From assembly GCA_013298625.1 (NCBI GenBank), contig JAAFIF010000007.1, positions 94,377-158,376 of the forward strand: a stretch of 64,000 nucleotides of DNA. Direction: 5' to 3'. Below the pieces are notes generated by a model, which saw only the letters and a program-made list of their open reading frames with translations, was not told the DNA's origin and made no database searches. Shown piece after piece: positions 27,104 to 35,905 of this stretch; the first letter of the stretch is position 1; each line of letters begins with the position of its first letter. The DNA is from Myxococcales bacterium (GTDB taxonomy: Bacteria; Myxococcota_A; Polyangia; Polyangiales; Ga0077539). A program made the translations under genes and the position numbers.

Positions 27104-29458
27104 TCAGAGCATGTGGATGGGGTCGACGTCGACCACCGCGCGCACCATCGGCGCTGGGTGAGCGTCCATATGCGACACGAGCCGCGCGACGACCTTGCGC
27201 AGCGTGGGACGGTCGGTCGAGCGCAAGAGCGCTTGCATGCGCGTGCGTGATCGAACGCGCTCGATCGGCGAGGGCGCGGGGCCGAGGAGCTTCACGTCGC
27301 CGCACTCGCACTCGGGCATCGCGCGGATGAACGCCGCGATGTGCTCGGCGAAGTCTCGCACTTTTTGCTCGTCGGGAGAGTCCATCTTGAGCGCGGCGAT
27401 GCGGCCGAAGGGCGGGTAGCCGAGCTCTCTGCGCGCGAGCACTTCGTCTGCGTAGAAGCCCTCGTAGTCGTGGGTGCGCGCGCGAAAGAGCACCGGGTGT
27501 TCGGGCTGAAACGTCTGGATCAACACGCGGCCCGAGAGGTCCTTGCGCCCCGCGCGACCGGCGACCTGCGCGAGCAGCTGAAACGTGCGCTCGCACGAGC
27601 GAAAGTCGGGCAGCGAGAGCGCGGCGTCCGCTTCGATCACGCCCACCAACGTCACCCTGGGAAAGTCATGGCCCTTGGTCACCATCTGCGTCCCCACGAG
27701 CACGTCGAGCTCGCCGCGGCGCAGCTTGTCGAGGACGACCTCGGCGCCGGCTCCCGAGGCCACGTCGCGATCGAGCCTCCCCACGCGCGCCCGCGGAAAC
27801 GCTGAAATAATGCTCTGCTCGAGCTTCTCGGTCCCCACGCCGAGCAGCGTCACGTCGGGCGACTGGCACTTGAAGCACACGCCTGAGAACGGCGCCGAGA
27901 AGTCACAGTAGTGACAGCGCAGCGCGCCCTCGCGGCGGTGCGCGACGAGGGCCACGGAGCACGACGGGCACTCCAAGATCTTGTCGCAGGCTGCGCAGCG
28001 GACGCTCGGCGCGAAGCCTCTGCGGTTGAGAAAGAGAATGGTCTGCTCTCCGCGGTCGAGGCACTCGTCGATGGCGCGCACGAGCGGCAGGCTGAGCAGC
28101 TCGTGCCCCGTGGGACCTCTGCGACCGACGCGGCGAAGGTCGACGATCTCGACCTTGGGCAGCGGGGCGCTCGTCGCGCGCACGGGCAGCTGCAAGAGCT
28201 GATAGCGGCCCTCTTGCGCGGCGTAGAAGCTCTCGACCGAGGGCGTCGCGCTGCCGAGGACGCACACGGCGCCCGCGCGGTGCGCGCGCAAGAGGGCGAG
28301 GTCTCGGCCGTGATAGCGAAAGTTGTCGTCTTGCTTGAAGCTCGGGTCGTGCTCTTCGTCGACGAGCACGAGGCCGAGGTCTCGCACCGGCGCGAACACC
28401 GCAGAGCGCGCGCCGATGGCGACCTTGCACTCGCCGGTGTGAAGCCTGCGCCACATGGCGTGGCGCTCGGCGTCTTTGATGCCCGAGTGCAGGACGGCCA
28501 GGTCGTCGCCGAAGCGCGCGCGATAGCGCCCGACGAGCTGTGGCGTGAGGGCGATTTCGGGGACGAGGATGAGCGCGCCCTTTCCGACGCGCTGCACGGC
28601 GTCGACGGCGCGGAGGTAGACCTCTGTCTTGCCCGAGCCCGTGACGCCGTGCATGAGAAACGTCTCGCGCTTGTGGTCGCGAACCGCTTGCACGATGGCC
28701 TCGGCGGCCGCGGCTTGCGCGGCGGTGAGCGACGGGGGCGTGTCCTTCTGCACGACGCTGCCGAAGAACGGGTCCGCGGGGATCTCTCTGCGCTCGACGG
28801 TGACCACTCCGCGGCCCGCGAGTCGCTCGACCACCTCGCGCGCGCTCTTGACCTGCGCGCGAAGCTCGCGAAGCGAGACCTCTCCGCGCGCCTCGAGGAT
28901 GGCGATGACCTGCGCTTGCTTGTCGCCGCGGGCCTTGCGCTCGCTCTCGTCCGCGGCGTCGCCGGGCTTGCGGGGGCTCAGCGTGACGAAGGTCTCTTCG
29001 CGCACCGAGGCCCAGCGGGCGCGCAGCGATTTGGCCCGCTCGCGAGGGTCCTTCGAGAGCGCGCGCTTCTCGCGGCGATCGACGGCGGGCGCCGCGGTGC
29101 GAAGGACTTCTCCGAGCGGATAGAAGTAATAGTCCGCGGCCTCGCGCAGAAACTTGAGCAGCTCGGCGTCGAACACGGGCTCGTCGTCGAGCACGCTGAT
29201 CACCGGGCGCACGCGCTCGAGGTCGAGCCCGCGCGGCGGCGTCGCGCTCGACTCCATCACGTACCCAACGAGCTGCTGCCGCCCGAACGGAACCACCACG
29301 CGCCCGCCCTGCGCCACGTTGCGGGTCATCCCCTGCGCGACCGAGTAGGTGAAGGTTCCCCGTAGCGGGAGCGGGATCGCGACCTCGATCCACAGCGCGG
29401 GAGCAGGCTGTTCGGGCGCGGCGAACAGCTCCGGTTGACGCAGACTCGAGCCAGTCAT
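27104..29458 (-). CDS. priA: Primosomal replication-restart helicase PriA
   Basis: 784 residues. PriA is a 3'-5' superfamily-2 helicase that reloads the replisome at collapsed forks. The N-terminal DNA-binding part has VAIPLPLRGTFTYSV and GRVVVPFGRQQLVGYV. The helicase core has Walker A GVTGSGKTEVY, LVDEEHD (DEEH box), LGSATPS and, near the end, QVAGRAGR. The zinc-binding insert is complete, with CAACDKILECPSC, CHYC and CFKC giving eight Cys. An insertion around residues 130-230 contains an Arg/Lys-rich and a winged-helix-like stretch. The ATG at 29456-29458 fits the family. It is divergent from the 29793 lipoprotein. Confidence 0.96.
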   Translation of the reverse strand: MTGSSLRQPELFAAPEQPAPALWIEVAIPLPLRGTFTYSVAQGMTRNVAQGGRVVVPFGRQQLVGYVMESSATPPRGLDLERVRPVISVLDDEPVFDAELLKFLREAADYYFYPLGEVLRTAAPAVDRREKRALSKDPRERAKSLRARWASVREETFVTLSPRKPGDAADESERKARGDKQAQVIAILEARGEVSLRELRAQVKSAREVVERLAGRGVVTVERREIPADPFFGSVVQKDTPPSLTAAQAAAAEAIVQAVRDHKRETFLMHGVTGSGKTEVYLRAVDAVQRVGKGALILVPEIALTPQLVGRYRARFGDDLAVLHSGIKDAERHAMWRRLHTGECKVAIGARSAVFAPVRDLGLVLVDEEHDPSFKQDDNFRYHGRDLALLRAHRAGAVCVLGSATPSVESFYAAQEGRYQLLQLPVRATSAPLPKVEIVDLRRVGRRGPTGHELLSLPLVRAIDECLDRGEQTILFLNRRGFAPSVRCAACDKILECPSCSVALVAHRREGALRCHYCDFSAPFSGVCFKCQSPDVTLLGVGTEKLEQSIISAFPRARVGRLDRDVASGAGAEVVLDKLRRGELDVLVGTQMVTKGHDFPRVTLVGVIEADAALSLPDFRSCERTFQLLAQVAGRAGRKDLSGRVLIQTFQPEHPVLFRARTHDYEGFYADEVLARRELGYPPFGRIAALKMDSPDEQKVRDFAEHIAAFIRAMPECECGDVKLLGPAPSPIERVRSRTRMQALLRSTDRPTLRKVVARLVSHMDAHPAPMVRAVVDVDPIHML

Positions 29459-29792
29459 CGTGCGTGCACACTAGTGCTCATTCGGCGCGCGCGCGAGATC
29501 TCTGTGGACATACCCTGACCATCACTCGAAAGGCCATTTGCTCGCTCGGCGCACGGCCACGAACAGCAAACGAGAGACGTTTGTCAGCGAACAGGGAGCG
29601 GGGGTTCTGTCGCCTGTGAATCCATGTATCATCGCGAGCCTGACATTGGAGCGCCGCGAGAGTGACGCTCCCCCGCGACGGCTCTGTCATCGTTTTGGTC
29701 AACGCGCTCGTTGTCGTGCCCGGCACACCGCCGAGCAGCTTCGTTGAGCGCACTCCGCCCCGGCGATGCTCGTACACGAAGGAATGCTCACT
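29459..29792. other. Divergent intergenic region between priA and a large lipoprotein
   Basis: 334 bp with no credible gene; a 69-codon frame at 29538-29747 has no start context or composition of a gene. It should contain the promoters of both flanking genes but I cannot point to convincing -35/-10 boxes. A GAAGGA ribosome site at 29778-29783 serves the GTG at 29793. Confidence 0.6.
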
Positions 29793-32700
29793 GTGAAAAT
29801 TCGCTACACCACTCGACTCCTCCCGTTTCTCGCGCTCGCAGCCGCAGCCTGCTCGAACCCGCCGCCCGTTGAAGACGCTGGAGAAGACGCCGCTGCGGAC
29901 ACTGGCGTTCGCGTCGACACGGGCGTTCGCCAGGACACTGGCGTTCGCGTCGACACGGGCGTTGACACCGGCGTGGTCACCGACACGGGAGTGCCCGACG
30001 ACGTGATGGCGCAGCCCGACGCCGAGGCCGACGGATCGACGGGGATGGACGCGACGCCGGACTCTGCTCCGGATGCCATGCCGGACTCGATGCCGGACTC
30101 GATGCCGGACTCTGCTCCGGATGCGATGCCCGACGCAGGGCCCGCGTGTCCGATGCCGAGCGGGTCGATCACGCTGCCGATGGGCTCCGTGATGGGAATG
30201 CTCTCGTCCACGCCAGCGGGAATCAACACCAACGTCAGCTGTGCGACGTTCTCGTTTCAGAGCAACGAGCGCGTGTACTCGCTCAACGTCGCCGCGCGCA
30301 CGGGCGTGATCCTGTCGACGGACAACGCCGCGACGACCTTCGATACCGCGGTTGTCGTGCGACGCGTGTGCAACGACATCGCCTCGGAGGTCGCCTGCAA
30401 CGACGACAACGGAAATGGGACGCGAAGCACCGCGCGCGCGGTGCTCGAGCCCGGCATGTACACCGTGATGGTCGATGGGTTCTCTTCCACGGGAGGATCC
30501 TTCCAACTCGACTCGTCGACCTTCGCCCCCGCGATGAACGCGACGTGCACGACCGCCACGCCGCTCATGACCGGGATGGCCACCACGGGCACGACCGCGA
30601 ACGGCGGCACCAACAACTCGCCGTGCGGCTCGACCGGGGTCTCTGGCCAGGTGTTCTACTCGTTCGCGATCCCGGCGAACTCGCGGGTCAACTTCGCGGT
30701 GACCGCCACGGGCGCGCAGAACGTCCGGGCGTTTGTCACCGATTCGTGCACGGCTGCCCGCTGCTCGGGCAGCGCGAGCACCAGCACGATGGGCACCGCC
30801 GTCAACGTCGGCGCCGCGAACAGCACCGGCGCGCCGCAGACCGTCTTCCTCGCGCTCTCGAGCACGGTCGCGATGGACGCGGCGTTCTCGATCACGCCCA
30901 CCGTCACGATGCTCGCGCCCAACGCCGCGTGCGCCATGCCCACGACGCTCTCGGTCGGGGCGATGGCCACCATGGGTGACACCGCCGTCGGCGGAACGCC
31001 GGTCGCCGCCTGCGTCTCTGCCGACAGCAGCGAGCTGTTCTACGCAGTGTCGATCCCCGCGAACTCTCGCGGCAACGTGACGCTCACGCACACCGGCACG
31101 CAGAGCGTCCGCGCGCGCGTCCTCGACAACTGCACGCCGATGTCCTGCCCGACCTCGACCACCAGCTCGACGACGGGCGTCGTGATCCCGGTGGTCAACA
31201 GCACCGCGATGATGCGCACTGTCTTGGTCGCGGTCGCGAGCAGCTCCACCAGCAGCCCAGGACAGTTCACGATCGCTCACACGAGCAACACCATGCTCGC
31301 CGCCAACGGGGTCTGCGCGATGCCTGCCTCGTTGATGGTTGGCGGTGCTGCGGCCATGGGCGACACGGCCATCGGCGGAAGCCCGGTCAGCGCCTGCGCA
31401 GCCTCCGACACGACGGAGCTCTTCTACACGGCGACCGTCCCCGCGAACACGCGCGGAGTGCTCACGCTCACGCACACCGGCGCGCAGAGCGTCCGCGCGC
31501 GCATCCTCGACGACTGCTCGCCGATGTCCTGCCCGGCCTCCACGACCAGCTCCACCACGGGCGTGGCGATTCCGGTCACCAACACCACGGCGATGCCGCG
31601 CACGGTGACCATCGCGGTCGCCAGCAGCTCGAGCACGACGCCGGGGCAATTCACGCTCGCGCACACGAGCAACACCATGCTCGCCGCCAACGCGACGTGC
31701 ACCACGCCCGCCGCCCTCGCATCGGGCGCGATGGCCATGGGCGACACGGCGCTCGCTGGCTCGGTCGCCGCGTGCTCGACCACGGACAATCCGCAGCTCT
31801 ACTACTCGGTCTCCGTTCCGGCCAACTCGCGGGCGAACTTCACGCTGACGCGAGCTGCGACGCAGAGCGTCCGCGCGCGAATCCTCGACAGCTGCACGGC
31901 GATGACCTGTGCCACGTCGACCTCGACCGCATCGGGCGCGGCGGAGCCCTTCTCGATCACCAACACGACCGGCGCGATGGCCAGCTACGTGATCGCGGTG
32001 AGCAGCACTTCTTCCGTGACGAACACGGGCTTCACGCTCGCGTACACGGGGACCAACCCGGTCGCCACCAACGCGTCGTGCTCGATGCCGACCGCGGTGG
32101 CGCCGGGCGGCATGACCGCGATCGACACGGCCATGGGCGGGACGCGGCCGATCGGCTGCAACACCACCGAGGGCGACGTGCTGTACTACTCGGTGACCGT
32201 CCCAGCCGACTCGAACGTGACGCTCTCGCTCACGCGCTCGAGCTCGACCAACATGCGCATGCGCGTGCTCGACAGCTGCACGGCCGCCACGTGCGGAGCG
32301 ACCGCGGTCACGAGCTCGGCCACCGCGGTCACCGCGGTCGTCACCAACGCTACCGGCATGCCGCGCACGTTCTTCGTGGCCGTCGGCGCGTCGGGCGCAG
32401 CCAGCAGCACCGGGACGGCGACGCTCGCGGTGAGCACCGCCAACATGAACGCGTATCGCGTCACGACCACGCCGGTCACGTGCGACGACATGTCCATGGC
32501 GATGCCCGCCGCGACGGTGCTGTCGATCAGCGGAGACGACGCGGTCTCGACGCGCGCCGCGCTTCCGTTCTCGCTCTCGTACTTCGGGGCGATGGTCAAC
32601 GAGTTCACGGCGAGCACCAACGGGTTCGCGCAGCTCTGGACGATGGGCTCTGCGGCCTCGCCGGTCTCGGACTTCTCGAACGACCCGATCCCTGCCGCTG

Positions 32701-33062
32701 ACACCGCCAACTCGGTCGTCGCCCCCTTCTGGGACGACATGCAGGTCGACGCGCCAGCCAACGTCCGCACGGCGACCTTCGGAGCCATGGGCAGCCGTCG
32801 CTTCGTCATCGAGTGGAACAACGTCGAGAACCGCAACGTCACGAGCTCGTCGATGCGCTTCCAAGCGAAGCTCTTCGAGGGCACCAACGTGATCGAGTTC
32901 CACTACTGCTCGCTCTCGGACGCGATGAACGCCTTCCTCACGGGCAGCTCGGCCACCATCGGCATCGAAAACCAGGACGGCAGCCGCGGCGTGCAGCACT
33001 CGCTCAACACCAGCAGCTCGATCACCCTGGCCAACGCCCTGCGCTTCACGCCCGCGATGTGA
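29793..33062 (+). CDS. Large repeat lipoprotein with beta-sandwich repeats
   Basis: 1,089 residues. GTG 29793 was chosen because GAAGGA lies nine bases upstream and the result starts MKIRYTTRLLPFLALAAAAC, a clean lipobox signal. A stalk follows (DTGVRVDTGV, then PDAMPDSMPDSMPDS). The first module has EVACNDDNG and EPGMYTVMVDGF, a PPC-type motif. Then come four to five ~128-residue repeats with ELFY, VPANSR, TLTHTGAQSVRARILD and PGQFTLAHTSNT; adjacent units at 31032 and 31416 are 384 bp apart. The last ~200 residues differ: VVAPFWDDMQ, RRFVIEWNNV, NVIEFHYC and GIENQDGSRG, like domains found beside nidogen-type or choice-of-anchor modules. Probably a surface stalk or adhesin. Confidence 0.85.
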   Translation: MKIRYTTRLLPFLALAAAACSNPPPVEDAGEDAAADTGVRVDTGVRQDTGVRVDTGVDTGVVTDTGVPDDVMAQPDAEADGSTGMDATPDSAPDAMPDSMPDSMPDSAPDAMPDAGPACPMPSGSITLPMGSVMGMLSSTPAGINTNVSCATFSFQSNERVYSLNVAARTGVILSTDNAATTFDTAVVVRRVCNDIASEVACNDDNGNGTRSTARAVLEPGMYTVMVDGFSSTGGSFQLDSSTFAPAMNATCTTATPLMTGMATTGTTANGGTNNSPCGSTGVSGQVFYSFAIPANSRVNFAVTATGAQNVRAFVTDSCTAARCSGSASTSTMGTAVNVGAANSTGAPQTVFLALSSTVAMDAAFSITPTVTMLAPNAACAMPTTLSVGAMATMGDTAVGGTPVAACVSADSSELFYAVSIPANSRGNVTLTHTGTQSVRARVLDNCTPMSCPTSTTSSTTGVVIPVVNSTAMMRTVLVAVASSSTSSPGQFTIAHTSNTMLAANGVCAMPASLMVGGAAAMGDTAIGGSPVSACAASDTTELFYTATVPANTRGVLTLTHTGAQSVRARILDDCSPMSCPASTTSSTTGVAIPVTNTTAMPRTVTIAVASSSSTTPGQFTLAHTSNTMLAANATCTTPAALASGAMAMGDTALAGSVAACSTTDNPQLYYSVSVPANSRANFTLTRAATQSVRARILDSCTAMTCATSTSTASGAAEPFSITNTTGAMASYVIAVSSTSSVTNTGFTLAYTGTNPVATNASCSMPTAVAPGGMTAIDTAMGGTRPIGCNTTEGDVLYYSVTVPADSNVTLSLTRSSSTNMRMRVLDSCTAATCGATAVTSSATAVTAVVTNATGMPRTFFVAVGASGAASSTGTATLAVSTANMNAYRVTTTPVTCDDMSMAMPAATVLSISGDDAVSTRAALPFSLSYFGAMVNEFTASTNGFAQLWTMGSAASPVSDFSNDPIPAADTANSVVAPFWDDMQVDAPANVRTATFGAMGSRRFVIEWNNVENRNVTSSSMRFQAKLFEGTNVIEFHYCSLSDAMNAFLTGSSATIGIENQDGSRGVQHSLNTSSSITLANALRFTPAM
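30055..30135 (+). repeat. Tandem 12-bp repeat encoding MPDS/APDA stalk
   Basis: Imperfect 12-bp units (ATGCCGGACTCG type) encode four-residue repeats MPDS, APDA in the lipoprotein stalk. Each unit keeps the frame, so stalk length can change without breaking the gene. Confidence 0.75.
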
Positions 33063-33075
33063 TCGCGCTCGGCGC

Positions 33076-33112
33076 TGCGATCACGGCTCGCACTTGAATC
33101 CGTGATCACGCA
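33076..33112. terminator. Hairpin after the large repeat lipoprotein gene
   Basis: TGCGATCACGG (33076-33086) pairs with CCGTGATCACGCA (33100-33112) with a two-base bulge and a 13-base loop. It begins 14 bp after the stop codon and precedes the Clp ATPase gene by 130 bp. No T-run follows, so an intrinsic terminator is possible but not certain. Confidence 0.45.
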
Positions 33113-33241
33113 GCGCGCGGGGCCCCTCGTGGGCCCCCACGCAAGCGCCGCCCTGGGGAGGGAGCGGCCGTCGACCGCGACGAGAGCTTCTCGTCTCTGC
33201 GGTCGCTTGCCATTGCGCTCGGTGTATCCTCGCGCACCGCG

Positions 33242-35869
33242 ATGACCACCACCCGCTCATGGCGCCTCGAAGGCTACGCCGCCGACGCAAAGACCGCGAT
33301 CGCAGGAGCGCAAGCGCTCGCCGACGAACGCTCGCACGTCGAGGTCGAACCGCTGCACCTCTTCTACCGACTGCTCGACCGCGACGCGTACGCGCAGAAG
33401 GTCCTCGAGGGCGCAGGCGTCGACCCGAGCGACGCGCTCGTCGAAGCCGAAGCCGTGCTTCGCCGCATTGTTCAAGCGCCCAACGCGATCGCGTACCTCT
33501 CGCCGCGCATGTTGGCCATCACCGCGCGCGCCGAGAGCGAAGCGTCCCGCGACGCGACGCCCGTGCGCGTGCGGCACCTTTTGCTCGCGCTCGCAGCAGA
33601 GGCCACCGGGCTGCTCGGCGCCGTCCTTCGCGCGGTCGACCTCGACGAGAACCGCATTCGCAACGCCACGCGCTCGGTGCAAGAGCCGCCTGCGCCCAGC
33701 GTCACGGACGTCCCCGGCGAGTCCCGCGGCGGAGGCCGCTCGAGCGGCGCGAGCCCCGACGGCGCCGAGGGCGACGCGCTCGCGAAGTTCACGAGGGACA
33801 TGGTCTCGGGCGCGGCCAACTTCGACCCGGTGATCGGGCGCGACGCCGAAATCCGCCGTGTTTTGCAGGTGATCGCGCGCAGGCAGAAGAACAACCCCGT
33901 CCTCGTCGGCGAGCCCGGCGTCGGAAAGCGCACCATCGTCCGCGCCATCGCCGCCCGCCTCGCCGCGGGAGACGTCCCCGAGCCGCTCAAGAGCAAGCGC
34001 CTCGTGCAGCTCGACATGGGGCTGCTCATCGCCGGCGCGAAGCTCCGCGGAGAGCTCGAAGACCGGCTGAGGCAAGTGCTGCAGGTCGCCAGAGAGAGCG
34101 ACGGCGACGTGATCTTGTTCATCGAAGATCTGCACTCGCTGTTCGGCAACCAGACGACGGGGTCGGGCGCGGTCGACCTGCTCAAGCCCGCTCTTTCGCG
34201 GGGCGAAGTGCAGATCGTCGGCACGACCAGCCCCGACGGATACAAGAAGCACATCGACAAGGACCCGGCGCTCTCGCGCTTGTTCGCGGCGATCGAGGTC
34301 GAGGAGCCCACGCTCGGACAAGCCACGGAGGTCGTCCGCGGGCTCATCGAGAAGTACGAGATTTATCACGGCGTTCGAGTGATCGACCCCGCGGTGGTCG
34401 CGAGCGTGAAGTTCGCCAAGCGCTACCTCGGCGAGCGCGCGCTGCCGGACCCCGCGATCGACCTGCTCGACGAAGCAGCGGCGCAGACGCGGCTCGCGCT
34501 CGACGCGGGCCCGCCCGAGCTCGATCAACTTCGCCGCAGAAAATCCACGCTCGAAGCGCAGCACCGCTCGCTGATCGACGACGACGACCCCGCGTCGATG
34601 GACGCGCGCGCCGCGGTCGAGAAGGAGCTCGTGTCCGTGCGCGACAAGCTCGCCGCGCTCGAGCCGCAGTGGGATCGGCAGCGCGGGGCGCTCGCCGCCG
34701 CGCGGGTGGCCAGGGACAAGCTGCTCTCGCTTCGCGCAGAGCGCGACCGCGCGGGCTCGACGGGGGACAGCGGCAGGGCGTCGAAGCTGACGCTCGATGA
34801 GATTCCGCTCGCAGAGAAGAAGCTCGCCGACGCCGACGCCTCGCTGGCCCAAGAGGGAAAGCTCTTGCTCCGCCCAGTGGTGACCGAAGAGAGCGTGGCC
34901 GCGGTGGTCGAGCAGTGGACCGGCGTCCCTGTGTCGAAGATGCTCGAGAGCGAGCAGGATCGACTGAAGCAGATGGAGGCGCGGCTGCGCGAGCGCGTGG
35001 TGGGACAAGACCCAGCGCTCAAGGTGATCGCCGACGCCGTGCAGACCGGCCGCGTGGGCATCCGCGACCCGAAGAAGCCCATCGGGAGCTTCTTCTTCTT
35101 GGGCCCGACCGGCGTCGGAAAGACCGAGCTCGCCAAGGCGCTCGCCGAGTTTCTCTTCGACGACGAGGCCGCGCTCATCCGCTTGGACATGAGCGAGTTC
35201 ATGGAGAAGCACATGGTGGCGCGCTTGCTCGGCGCGCCTCCGGGCTACGTCGACAGCGAAGAGGGCGGGATGCTCACCGAGGCCGTCCGTCGGCGTCCGT
35301 ACTCGGTCGTGCTCTTCGACGAGGTCGAGAAGGCTCACCTCGACGTCTTCAACGTGCTCTTGCAAGTGCTCGACGACGGCAGGCTCACCGACTCGCGCGG
35401 CAGGCTGGCCAACTTCTCGAACACCGTGGTGATCCTGACGAGCAACGTCGGCGGGCTCAAGATCCTCGAGGCCGCAGAGAAGAACGTCGACAACGAGACG
35501 CTCGCCGCGACGGTGAAGGACGAGCTGAAGAAGTTCTTCAGGCCCGAGTTTCTCAACCGCATCGACAACCAGGTGATCTTCAATCGCCTGAGCAAAGAGA
35601 ACCTCCGCGGGATCGTGGACATCCAGCTGCGGGGCCTCGCGAAGCTGCTCGACGAGAGCAGGATCAAGCTGGACGTCACCGACGCCGCGCGCGCGCAGCT
35701 CACCGAGCTCGGCTACGAGCCGGCGTTCGGCGCGCGCCCCCTCAAGCGCGTGATCCTCCGCAACGTGCAGAACCCGCTGGCCAAAGAGATCGTCGCCGGC
35801 GTGTGGCGCGGCGGCGACAAGGTCCGCGTGGACTACCGCGACGAGAAGTTCGTCTTCGAACGGGCCTGA
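33242..35869 (+). CDS. ClpB-like AAA+ chaperone with degenerate first ATPase domain
   Basis: 875 residues in ClpB order: Clp N domain (1-145), NBD1 (~195-420), coiled-coil middle region (~425-545), NBD2 (~580-870). NBD2 is intact: GPTGVGKTEL (621-630), VLFDEVEKAH and LTSNVGG. NBD1 is altered in three ways. Its Walker A is GEPGVGKR (Thr to Arg230), its Walker B is FIEDLH instead of FIDELH, and its pore loop is GAKLRGE with Leu replacing the substrate-gripping Tyr. The NBD2 pore loop is also changed (GYVDSEEGG for GYVGYEEGG). No ClpP-binding IGF/L loop is apparent, so a disaggregase-type role is more likely than proteolysis. Paralogue of ClpB rather than the housekeeping copy, by inference. Confidence 0.85.
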   Translation: MTTTRSWRLEGYAADAKTAIAGAQALADERSHVEVEPLHLFYRLLDRDAYAQKVLEGAGVDPSDALVEAEAVLRRIVQAPNAIAYLSPRMLAITARAESEASRDATPVRVRHLLLALAAEATGLLGAVLRAVDLDENRIRNATRSVQEPPAPSVTDVPGESRGGGRSSGASPDGAEGDALAKFTRDMVSGAANFDPVIGRDAEIRRVLQVIARRQKNNPVLVGEPGVGKRTIVRAIAARLAAGDVPEPLKSKRLVQLDMGLLIAGAKLRGELEDRLRQVLQVARESDGDVILFIEDLHSLFGNQTTGSGAVDLLKPALSRGEVQIVGTTSPDGYKKHIDKDPALSRLFAAIEVEEPTLGQATEVVRGLIEKYEIYHGVRVIDPAVVASVKFAKRYLGERALPDPAIDLLDEAAAQTRLALDAGPPELDQLRRRKSTLEAQHRSLIDDDDPASMDARAAVEKELVSVRDKLAALEPQWDRQRGALAAARVARDKLLSLRAERDRAGSTGDSGRASKLTLDEIPLAEKKLADADASLAQEGKLLLRPVVTEESVAAVVEQWTGVPVSKMLESEQDRLKQMEARLRERVVGQDPALKVIADAVQTGRVGIRDPKKPIGSFFFLGPTGVGKTELAKALAEFLFDDEAALIRLDMSEFMEKHMVARLLGAPPGYVDSEEGGMLTEAVRRRPYSVVLFDEVEKAHLDVFNVLLQVLDDGRLTDSRGRLANFSNTVVILTSNVGGLKILEAAEKNVDNETLAATVKDELKKFFRPEFLNRIDNQVIFNRLSKENLRGIVDIQLRGLAKLLDESRIKLDVTDAARAQLTELGYEPAFGARPLKRVILRNVQNPLAKEIVAGVWRGGDKVRVDYRDEKFVFERA

Positions 35870-35905
35870 AATCCCCCTCGCGGGTTGATTTCGTGTGCGC
35901 AACCG

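Noticed and set aside
29538..29747. 69-codon plus-strand frame in the priA-lipoprotein gap
   Set aside because: No ribosome site, no conserved motif, composition unlike neighbouring genes.
29478..32999. 1,173-codon open frame on the minus strand opposite the repeat lipoprotein
   Set aside because: Its translation is Arg/His/Gly-rich low complexity, the usual antisense shadow in very high-GC coding DNA; the plus strand has a lipobox, stalk and domain repeats.
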